DNA of 36,617 nucleotides. Source: an uncultured Thermoleophilia bacterium. Lineage in GTDB: Bacteria; Actinomycetota; Thermoleophilia; UBA2241. Below, in pieces: positions 1-6,668 of the stretch. The notes under the pieces are model-generated. The model worked only from the letters and a program-made list of their open reading frames with translations, ran no database searches and was not told the origin of the DNA. The stretch spans positions 1 to 36,617 of the forward strand of contig CAIOZS010000034.1 in assembly GCA_903862845.1 (NCBI GenBank), in the 5' to 3' direction. Every line of letters begins with the position of its first letter. Positions within the stretch are counted from its first letter, which is position 1. The position numbers and the translations under genes were made by a program.

Positions 1-52
1 GCGACGCGGGCGGCACGAGCGGCCCGCGCGCGCTTGACCTGAGGAGGACCTC

Positions 53-907
53 GTGACTGTGAAGAAGCTGCTCGTCGCCGGCGCCGGCCAGATGGGCGCC
101 GGCATCGTCCAGGTGTCGGCGATCGCCGGCCTCGACGTCGTAATGATCGACGTCGCCGACGAGTTCATCGCGCGCGGCATGGCCGGCATCGAGAAGGGCC
201 TCGGCCGCCTGGTCGACAAGGGCCGCATGGAGGCGGCCGCGCGAGACGCCGCCCTGGCGCGCATCACGACGAGCACCGACATGGCCGCCGGCGCCGACGC
301 CGACCTCTTCATCGAGGCGGCGCCCGAGGTCATGGACATCAAAGAAGACCTCTTCGCGCGCGCCTCAGTGACCCTGCGCGCCGACGCCATCATCGCGACC
401 AACACATCGAGCCTGTCCGTCACCAGGCTTGCGGCGTTCGTGACGAACCCCGCGCGCTTCGTGGGCATCCACTTTTTCAACCCGGTCCCCGTGATGGCGC
501 TGGTCGAGGTCGTGAAGGGCATCGAGACCGGCGACGAGACGCTGACGGCAGCTCGCGCCTTCGCCGAGGCCGTCGGCAAGACGCCGATCACGGTCATGGA
601 CTCCCCCGGGTTCGTGGTTAATCGCATCCTGTTCCCGATGATCAACGAGGCGGCGCGGGCGTTTGCCGAAGGTGTGGCCAGCGCCGCCGACATCGACACG
701 GGCATGAAGCTCGGCACCAACTGGCCGATGGGACCCCTGGCGCTCGCCGACCTCGTCGGTCTCGACACCACCAAGGCCGTTCTTGAGACCTTCGAGCGCG
801 AGCTCAGCGACGCCAAGTACCGGCCGGCGGAGATCCTCGGCGAGCTGGTGGCGGCCGGCAAGCTGGGGCGCAAGAGCGGCGCCGGGTTCTTCGACTACGC
901 AAAGTGA
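53..907 (+). CDS. hbd: 3-hydroxybutyryl-CoA dehydrogenase
   Basis: A cytoplasmic NAD(P)-dependent dehydrogenase interconverting acetoacetyl-CoA and 3-hydroxybutyryl-CoA in fatty-acid beta-oxidation or butyrate-type metabolism. The 284-aa length is normal for the family. The N-terminal Rossmann fold has GAGQMG at residues 10-15 and an acidic MIDVAD after beta-2. The catalytic Ser-His-Asn set is visible as Ser119 or Ser120 in NTSSLS, His140 in GIHFFNPVPVM, and Asn190 in GFVVNRILFP. The C-terminal dimerisation domain contains GPLALADLVGLD and ends LGRKSGAGFFDY, as is typical. The GTG start has GAGGAGG at 41-47. cobO follows after 19 bases. Which beta-oxidation partner it serves is not visible here because the upstream gene lies outside the window. 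Confidence 0.95.
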   Translation: MTVKKLLVAGAGQMGAGIVQVSAIAGLDVVMIDVADEFIARGMAGIEKGLGRLVDKGRMEAAARDAALARITTSTDMAAGADADLFIEAAPEVMDIKEDLFARASVTLRADAIIATNTSSLSVTRLAAFVTNPARFVGIHFFNPVPVMALVEVVKGIETGDETLTAARAFAEAVGKTPITVMDSPGFVVNRILFPMINEAARAFAEGVASAADIDTGMKLGTNWPMGPLALADLVGLDTTKAVLETFERELSDAKYRPAEILGELVAAGKLGRKSGAGFFDYAK

Positions 908-926
908 CGCGCGGCGGGGGGTCGCG

Positions 927-1454
927 ATGACTGCGACGCGTCAAGGGTACGTCCAGCTCTACACCGGGGACGGCAAGGGCAAGACGACGGCCGCCCTGGG
1001 GCTCATCGTGCGCGCCCTCGGCCAGGGCCTGCGGCCGGCCGTTCTGCAGTTCATGAAGTCCGACCCGAGCTGGGGCGAGATCGTGACCCTCAAGAGGCTC
1101 GGCGTGCCGGTCGAGCAGTGCGGGCTCGACCACTGGGTGTTCAAGGGCGAGGCCTCGGAAGAGGACCTCGCCGTGGCGGCCGCGGGCTTCGCCAAGGCTC
1201 GGACGCTGGTGGCCGGCGGTGACTACGACCTCGTCGTCCTCGACGAGTTGATCACGGCCGTGTTCTTCGCGCTGATCCCCGTTCGCGAGGTGCTCGCTTT
1301 GATGGCCGCGAAGCCGCCCGGCGTGGAGCTCGTGATGACCGGCCGCCGCGCCCCGGAAGAGCTCGTGGCGGCGGCCGACCTGGTCACCGAGATGCGCCCG
1401 CTCAAGCACTACTACGACGCGGGCGTTGCGGCGCGCCCCGGCATCGAGTACTGA
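927..1454 (+). CDS. cobO: Corrinoid adenosyltransferase (CobO/BtuR/CobA type)
   Basis: Transfers the 5'-deoxyadenosyl group of ATP to cob(I)yrinate a,c-diamide or cobalamin, making coenzyme B12. The 175-aa protein has its P-loop very near the N terminus, GDGKGKTT at residues 14-21, as in all CobA/CobO enzymes, a Walker-B-like VVLDELITA, and the family-typical end HYYDAGVAARPGIEY. The ATG at 927 is chosen because the P-loop then lies at the normal distance from the start; the open frame extends upstream into hbd but that part resembles nothing. No other cobalamin gene and no cobalamin riboswitch is visible. A radical-SAM-like protein lies 28 kb away but has no obvious cobalamin-binding motif. 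Confidence 0.93.
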   Translation: MTATRQGYVQLYTGDGKGKTTAALGLIVRALGQGLRPAVLQFMKSDPSWGEIVTLKRLGVPVEQCGLDHWVFKGEASEEDLAVAAAGFAKARTLVAGGDYDLVVLDELITAVFFALIPVREVLALMAAKPPGVELVMTGRRAPEELVAAADLVTEMRPLKHYYDAGVAARPGIEY

Positions 1455-1460
1455 GCGCCG

Positions 1461-1497
1461 CGGGCGGGGCGGCGACGTGGCGTCGCCGCCCCGCCCG
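1461..1497 (+). terminator. Strong hairpin after cobO, probable terminator
   Basis: A perfect inverted repeat: arms 1462-1476 and 1482-1496 (15 bp, GC-rich) plus one further C-G pair at 1461/1497, with the 5-base loop GTGGC. It lies 7 bases after the cobO stop. There is no T tract, so it would be an L-shaped hairpin terminator or an RNA 3'-end stabiliser of the kind common in actinobacteria. It separates hbd-cobO from lysA-hom. Confidence 0.7.
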
Positions 1498-1510
1498 TAC
1501 GTGCGCCTGA

Positions 1511-1519
1511 TGGTAGGAT
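1511..1519 (+). promoter_or_regulatory. Extended -10 promoter of lysA, possibly leaderless
   Basis: TGGTAGGAT is an extended -10 element (TGn followed by TAGGAT at 1514-1519). Transcription would start about 7 bases later, at the GTG (1527) of lysA. No -35 is recognisable. The hairpin just upstream implies lysA needs its own promoter in this small gap. The alternative reading is that AGGA at 1515-1518 is a Shine-Dalgarno with 8-base spacing and the promoter is elsewhere. Confidence 0.45.
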
Positions 1520-1526
1520 TGCCGGC

Positions 1527-2846
1527 GTGACGCACACGCTCATCTATCCCCACACCACCGTGCACAACGCCGCCGGCCACCTCGAGATCGGCGGCTGCGA
1601 CGTCGTCGACCTGGCGCACGAGCACGGCACGCCGCTGTTCATCTACGACGAGCAGTCGCTGCGCGACCAGTGCCGCGCCTACCACGCGGCCTTCGGCGCG
1701 CTCACCGACCTCTACGAGATCGTCTACGCGAGCAAGGCCTTCAGCTGCCGGGCGATGTGCGAGCTGGTGGCGCAGGAGGGCCTGTCGCTGGACGTCGCCA
1801 CCGGCGGCGAGCTGGCTGCCGCCCGCGCCGCCGCCTTCCCGCCGGCGCGCATCTATTTTCACGGTAACAACAAGTCGGTCGCCGAGATTGAGCTCGGGCT
1901 CGACGTGGGCATCGGGCACTTCGTCGTCGATTCGTTCGAAGAGATCGAGCGCCTGGAGGCCGCCGCCGCCGAGCGCGGGCAGCGCCAGCAGGTGCTGGTG
2001 CGCGTCACGCCCGGGGTGCGGCCGGCCACACATGACTTCGTGCAGACCGGCCAGCAGGACAGCAAGTTCGGTTTCGGGCTCGCGGACGGCCGCGCCGCGG
2101 AGGCGGTGCGCCGCCTCCGCGGCGCGGCCCACCTCGAGCTGGTCGGCGTGCACGCCCACATCGGCTCGCAGATCTTCGCGCTCGATTCGTACCGGCGCGA
2201 GGTCGAGGTCCTCTTCATCGCCCTCGCCGACTGGCGCCGCGACGTCGGCTTCGAGTGCTGCATCTTCAACATGGGCGGCGGCCTCGGCATCCGCTACACC
2301 GAGGCCGACAAGCCGAGCTCCATCGCTGCGCTCGCCGAGGTCGGCGTCTCGGCGGTGCGCGAGGGCGCCGCGCGGCACGGCATGGTGATGCCCAAGCTCT
2401 TCGTCGAGCCCGGGCGCAGCATCGCCGGCAAGGCGGCCGTGACGGCGTACACGGTGGGCACCGTCAAGGTCATTCCCGGGGTGCGCACCTACGTGGCCGT
2501 CGACGGCGGCATGAGTGACAACCTGCGGCCGATGCTCTACGACGCGCGCTACGAGGCCATGCTGGCCAGCAAAGCCGAAATGCCGGCGACCGAAGTCGTC
2601 ACCATCGCCGGCAAGCACTGCGAGTCGGGCGACGTGCTGGTGCGGGACGTGCACATCGCCCCGCCGGAGCCCGGCGACATCCTCGTGACGCCGGGCACCG
2701 GCGCCTACGGCTATGCAATGGCCAACAACTACAACGCCCAGCCGCGCCCGGCCGTGATCATGGTCGCGGAAGGCCGGGCGCGCGTCATCATCGCGCGAGA
2801 GACGTGGGACGATGTTCTGCGTCTGCAGCGCCCCTTGGGGGCGTGA
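1527..2846 (+). CDS. lysA: Diaminopimelate decarboxylase
   Basis: PLP-dependent decarboxylation of meso-diaminopimelate to lysine, the last step of lysine synthesis. The 439-aa fold-type III enzyme shows the PLP lysine K70 in VYASKAFSC, HIGSQ at 211-215, the phosphate-binding glycine run NMGGGLGI at 248-255, EPGR at 294-297, and the active-site cysteine C365 in KHCESGDVL with the partner-subunit tyrosine region TGAYGYAM near 391-398. KHCESGD favours LysA over ornithine/arginine decarboxylases of the same fold. The GTG at 1527 is the first start giving the usual N terminus. hom follows after 36 bases, so the two aspartate-family genes are probably co-transcribed. Confidence 0.95.
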   Translation: MTHTLIYPHTTVHNAAGHLEIGGCDVVDLAHEHGTPLFIYDEQSLRDQCRAYHAAFGALTDLYEIVYASKAFSCRAMCELVAQEGLSLDVATGGELAAARAAAFPPARIYFHGNNKSVAEIELGLDVGIGHFVVDSFEEIERLEAAAAERGQRQQVLVRVTPGVRPATHDFVQTGQQDSKFGFGLADGRAAEAVRRLRGAAHLELVGVHAHIGSQIFALDSYRREVEVLFIALADWRRDVGFECCIFNMGGGLGIRYTEADKPSSIAALAEVGVSAVREGAARHGMVMPKLFVEPGRSIAGKAAVTAYTVGTVKVIPGVRTYVAVDGGMSDNLRPMLYDARYEAMLASKAEMPATEVVTIAGKHCESGDVLVRDVHIAPPEPGDILVTPGTGAYGYAMANNYNAQPRPAVIMVAEGRARVIIARETWDDVLRLQRPLGA

Positions 2847-2882
2847 CGCGGTGAGCTTCCCCCGACTGCGGAGGGCACCACA

Positions 2883-4160
2883 GTGGAAAAGGTAGGCATC
2901 GGGCTCCTGGGATACGGCACCGTCGGTTCCGGGGTCGGCAAGCTTCTGGTCAAGAACGCCGAGGACATCACCCTGGCGACCGGCAGGCAGGTGTATCTGA
3001 AGCGCGTGCTCGAGAAGGATCCGGGCTTCTCCGCGCCCGGCCTCGACCCGGCGCTGCTCACGGCGCGCTTCGAAGACATCCTCGAAGACCCCGGCATCGA
3101 CATCGTCGTGGAGCTCATCGGCGGGGTGGGCGCGGCGCTCGACTTTCAGCTCCGCGCGCTGCGCGCCGGCAAGAACGTGGTGACCGCCAACAAGCAGCTT
3201 CTGGCGCAGCACGGCGCCGAGCTGTTCGAAGCGGCGGAGAGCACCAACGCGCATCTGCGCTTCGAGGCCAGCGCCGTCGGCGCCGTGCCCGTCATCAAGG
3301 TCCTGCGCGAGTCGCTGGTGGCCGCCGAGGTCAAGACGATCTTCGGCATCGTCAACGGCACCACCAACTACATGCTCAGCGCCATGGCAGAGACCGGCGC
3401 GGAGTACGGCGACGTGCTCAAAGAAGCTCAGCGGCTGGGCTACGCGGAGGCCGACCCCACGGAGGACGTCGGCGGTAAGGATGCCGCCGCCAAGATGGCG
3501 ATCCTCGCCTCGATCGGCTTCCACAGCCGCACGGGCCTGGACGACGTCGCCTACGAGGGCATCAGCGGCGTGACGTCCGCGGACATCGCCCACGGCGCGC
3601 GCCTCGGCCTCGTGGCCAAGCTGCTGGGCGTCGCCAAGCTCATCGACGGCCGCATGAACGTGCGCGTGTACCCGGCGTTCATCCCCCGCGCGCATCCGCT
3701 GGCCGGGGTCACCGGGGCCTACAACGCCGTCTTTCTCGAGAGCGACGCCTTCGATAGGATCATGCTCTTCGGCCCCGGCGCCGGCAGCGTGCCGACCGCG
3801 TCGGCGGTCATCGGCGACATCATCTCGGTGGTCAACACGGTGAAAGGCAGCTTCGTGCAGAACTGCCTGTGCTACAAGGACGTGCCGTTCTTCGCGGGCG
3901 CCGACATGGTGTCCAGCTTCTACCTGCGCCTGCGGGTCAGTGACCAGCCCGGCGTGCTGGCCAAGATCGCGTCCCTCTTCGGTGACCACGGCGTGAGCAT
4001 CGCCTCGATGGTGCAGGAGGGCGGCGGCGACGCCGCCGAGCTCGTGCTCCTGCTGCATCCCGTGCGCGAGGCTCAGTTCTTTGCCGCTCTCGACAAGATG
4101 AAGTCGCTGCCCGAGGTGCAGGGCGAGTCCGCTTTCATCCGCATCGAGGGCGAGACCTGA
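2883..4160 (+). CDS. hom: Homoserine dehydrogenase with ACT domain
   Basis: NAD(P)H-dependent reduction of aspartate semialdehyde to homoserine, the branch point to threonine and methionine. The 425-aa protein has a Rossmann motif GYGTVG at 10-15, the active-site region TANKQLLA (K104), NGTTNYML at 158-165, GGKDAAAK with the catalytic lysine K199, and the signature GISGVTSADI. Residues about 345-420 form an ACT domain (LRVSDQPGVLAKIASLFGDH), which usually gives feedback inhibition by threonine. The GTG start has GGAGGG at 2870-2875, 7 bases upstream. thrB and thrC do not follow, which is unusual; a phosphofructokinase follows 17 bases later. Confidence 0.96.
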   Translation: MEKVGIGLLGYGTVGSGVGKLLVKNAEDITLATGRQVYLKRVLEKDPGFSAPGLDPALLTARFEDILEDPGIDIVVELIGGVGAALDFQLRALRAGKNVVTANKQLLAQHGAELFEAAESTNAHLRFEASAVGAVPVIKVLRESLVAAEVKTIFGIVNGTTNYMLSAMAETGAEYGDVLKEAQRLGYAEADPTEDVGGKDAAAKMAILASIGFHSRTGLDDVAYEGISGVTSADIAHGARLGLVAKLLGVAKLIDGRMNVRVYPAFIPRAHPLAGVTGAYNAVFLESDAFDRIMLFGPGAGSVPTASAVIGDIISVVNTVKGSFVQNCLCYKDVPFFAGADMVSSFYLRLRVSDQPGVLAKIASLFGDHGVSIASMVQEGGGDAAELVLLLHPVREAQFFAALDKMKSLPEVQGESAFIRIEGET

Positions 4161-4177
4161 GCGTGAAGGAGACAGTC

Positions 4178-5377
4178 ATGGACAAGGGCAAGAAGGGGCG
4201 CATCGGCATCCTCACCGGCGGCGGCGACGTGCCGGGCCTCAACCCGGCCATTCGCGGGGTCACGCAGCGGGCGCTGCACGAGGGTTTCGACGTCGTCGGC
4301 ATCCGCCGCGGGTGGGCCGGCCTCGTGGAGCTGCGCCGCGAAGCCGCGGCCGACAACTCGGAGTGGGTCGTGCCGCTCACCGCGGAGCTCGTCGATCGCC
4401 ACGCCTACACCGGCGGCACGTTCCTCCACTCGTCGCGCACACGGCCCAGTGCCGTGCCGGCGAAGGACGTCCCCGAGCATCTGAAGAGCAAGTATGCGGC
4501 CGAGAAGAACGACCTCACCGACGAGGTGCTTGCCAACCTCGAGTTCCTTGGGGTCGACTACCTCGTCCCGGCGGGCGGCGACGACACGCTGAGCTACGGC
4601 GTCGAGCTCGGCCGCCGCGGCTTTCCCGTGGTGGCGCTGCCCAAGACCATGGACAACGACGTGCCCGGCACCGACTACTGCATGGGCTTCGGCACCTGCG
4701 TGAGCCGCACCGTGCAGCTCGCCCGCCAGGTCACGAGCTCGGCAGCCTCGCACGAACGCATCGTGGTGCTCGAGGTCTTCGGGCGCTACGCGGGCTTCAC
4801 GGCGCTGCTGCCGACGTTCGCGGGTGCCGCTCAGCGCTGCCTCATCCCCGAGCACGAGTTCGACGTGGAACTCCTCGCCGAGCTGCTCGTCGCCGACCGC
4901 AACGCGCACCCGGAGCGCCTCTCCGTCTGTCTGGTCAGCGAAGGCGCCCTGCCGGCCGGCGGCGAGATGGTCTTCGCGGGCGGCGAGAAGGACCAGTACG
5001 GGCACGCCAAGCTCGGCGGCATCGGCCAGCGTGTGAGTGCCAGGATCAAGGAGCTGGCGCCGCGTTTCAACGGCGGCCGCAAGATCGACATGATCAGCAT
5101 GAACCTGGGTTACCTGGTGCGTAGCGGGGCGCCCGACGCAATCGACTGCGTCGTGCCGACCGCCTACGGCAATCTCGCCGTCGACCTCATCCTGCGCGGC
5201 GAGACCGGGCGCATGGTCGCGCTCACCGACGGCAAGTACGGGTCGGTGCCCATCGGCGAGGTGGTGGCCACCAAGAAAGTGGTCGACGTCGCGCGCTGCT
5301 ACGACACGGAGCGGTATCGCCCCAAGTACGACGGCCTCGCGGGACTCCCGATGATGGTCCTCGGCGGGGCCGTCTGA
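4178..5377 (+). CDS. 6-phosphofructokinase, probably pyrophosphate-dependent
   Basis: Phosphorylates fructose 6-phosphate at C1 in glycolysis, or runs in reverse if PPi-linked. 399 aa. The phosphoryl-donor loop reads GGDDT (133-137) and the following motif PKTMDND (155-161). Family knowledge: ATP enzymes have Gly where the second Asp stands and Gly where the Lys of PKTxDND stands, while PPi enzymes have Asp and Lys. Both residues here are the PPi type, so the donor is inferred to be diphosphate. The sugar-binding segment VFGRYAGF follows at 199-206. The ATG at 4178 is preferred (AAGGAG at 4166-4171, 6-base spacing) over an in-frame GTG at 4163. It lies 33 bases before apgM. Confidence 0.9.
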   Translation: MDKGKKGRIGILTGGGDVPGLNPAIRGVTQRALHEGFDVVGIRRGWAGLVELRREAAADNSEWVVPLTAELVDRHAYTGGTFLHSSRTRPSAVPAKDVPEHLKSKYAAEKNDLTDEVLANLEFLGVDYLVPAGGDDTLSYGVELGRRGFPVVALPKTMDNDVPGTDYCMGFGTCVSRTVQLARQVTSSAASHERIVVLEVFGRYAGFTALLPTFAGAAQRCLIPEHEFDVELLAELLVADRNAHPERLSVCLVSEGALPAGGEMVFAGGEKDQYGHAKLGGIGQRVSARIKELAPRFNGGRKIDMISMNLGYLVRSGAPDAIDCVVPTAYGNLAVDLILRGETGRMVALTDGKYGSVPIGEVVATKKVVDVARCYDTERYRPKYDGLAGLPMMVLGGAV

Positions 5378-5410
5378 TGCCGGCCGCGAGGCCGACGGAA
5401 GGCCGCTGAC

Positions 5411-6589
5411 GTGATGCGCAAACGCATCCTCCTCGTGCCCGACGGCATGGCCGACGAGCCGCAGGCGGCGCTCGGCGGGCGCACGCCGCTCGAGGCCGCC
5501 AGCACGCCGTGCATGGACGGGCTGGCACGCGGCGGCGTCGTCGGCCTTGTGCAGACCGTCCCGGCAGGCATGGCGGCCGGCAGCGACGTCGCCAACCTGG
5601 CCGTGCTGGGCTACGACCCGGCGGCCGTGTTCAGCGGGCGCAGCCCGCTCGAGGCCGCCAGCATCGGCGTCGCGCTCGGCTCCGACGACGTCTCGTATCG
5701 CTGCAACCTTGTGACCGTCACGGACGGCGTGATGAAAGACCACACGGCTGGGAGCATCAGCGGCGACGACGCGCGCCGCTGCGTCGCGGCCTTGCAGGCC
5801 ACGCTGGGCGGCGGGCCCTTCGAGTTCCACGCCGGCGTCAGCTATCGCAACCTCCTCGTATGGCGCGGCGGCGAGCTCGTGCCCTGCACCCCGCCGCACG
5901 ACATCCTCGACCGTCCGGTGGCGGGGTACCTGCCGGGCACGGCCGCCGGCCAGGCTGGCTCTGCGGCGGCCGCGGCGCTCGTCGCTTTGCAGCGCCGCGC
6001 CGACGAGGTGCTCGCCGTCGTGCGCCCGGGCACGAGCGTCTGGTTCTGGGGCGAAGGCAGGGCGCCGCGCATGTCGCGCTGGAGCGACCTGTACGGACTC
6101 AGCGGCGCCGTCGTCGGGGCCGTGGACCTGGTGCGCGGCATCGGCCGGCTGGCCGGCCTCGACGTGATCGACGTGCCGGGCGCCACCGGCGATCTCGACA
6201 CCGACTACGGCGCCAAGGCGCGGGCCGTCGTCGCGGCCCTCGACGACCACGATTTCGTGTGGGTGCACGTCGAGGCCCCGGACGAGGCTTCGCACATGGG
6301 CGACCTGCGTGCCAAGGTGCGCGCCATCGAACGCGTCGACGCTGAGGTGCTCGCCCCTATCATGTCGTCGCCGGCCTGGCCGGCCGCCATGGTGCTGCCC
6401 GATCATCAAACGACCCTCGCCACGCGCACCCACGCCGACCCGCCCGTGCCGTTCGTCATCAGCGAGCCGCTCCCCGGTTCGGGCGGCGGCGGCGCCATGA
6501 CCTTCGGAGAGTCCGACGCCGCCGCGACCGGCCTCGTGGTGGCCAGCGGCGCCGAGCTCATGCGCCTGTTCCTCGAGGCCACGGGGTAA
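5411..6589 (+). CDS. apgM: 2,3-bisphosphoglycerate-independent phosphoglycerate mutase, archaeal type
   Basis: Interconverts 3- and 2-phosphoglycerate through a phosphoserine intermediate with two divalent metals. The 392-aa protein belongs to the ApgM branch of the alkaline-phosphatase superfamily, not the common GpmI. Visible are the metal ligand D11 in LVPDGMAD, GGRTPLEAASTPCMD, the catalytic serine S58 in AAGSDVANLAVLGYDP, the repeated GRSPLEAASIG, and the C-terminal metal ligands in VLPDHQTT and HADPPVPF. GTG 5411 and ATG 5414 are adjacent; GGAAGG at 5397-5402 suits GTG better. It supplies 2-phosphoglycerate, the substrate of the kinase encoded at 11142, which strengthens the functional link across this block. 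Confidence 0.93.
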   Translation: MMRKRILLVPDGMADEPQAALGGRTPLEAASTPCMDGLARGGVVGLVQTVPAGMAAGSDVANLAVLGYDPAAVFSGRSPLEAASIGVALGSDDVSYRCNLVTVTDGVMKDHTAGSISGDDARRCVAALQATLGGGPFEFHAGVSYRNLLVWRGGELVPCTPPHDILDRPVAGYLPGTAAGQAGSAAAAALVALQRRADEVLAVVRPGTSVWFWGEGRAPRMSRWSDLYGLSGAVVGAVDLVRGIGRLAGLDVIDVPGATGDLDTDYGAKARAVVAALDDHDFVWVHVEAPDEASHMGDLRAKVRAIERVDAEVLAPIMSSPAWPAAMVLPDHQTTLATRTHADPPVPFVISEPLPGSGGGGAMTFGESDAAATGLVVASGAELMRLFLEATG

Positions 6590-6668
6590 GAGCTCCGCGT
6601 CGCCCGCGGGCCTTGACGGGCCGCCGGCGAGGAGCCGACCTCACGTCAGCGAAGCACGAGAGCGAGCC

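Noticed and set aside
1..52. 3' end of an upstream gene
   Set aside because: Two frames are open and end in TGA (35-37 and 40-42); too little sequence to choose one, so no feature is listed.
804..4058. 1084-codon open frame on the minus strand opposite cobO, lysA and hom
   Set aside because: A product of third-position GC bias: the antisense frame lacks stops. Its translation is rich in His, Arg, Asp and Gly, matches no family, and lies opposite three clear genes.
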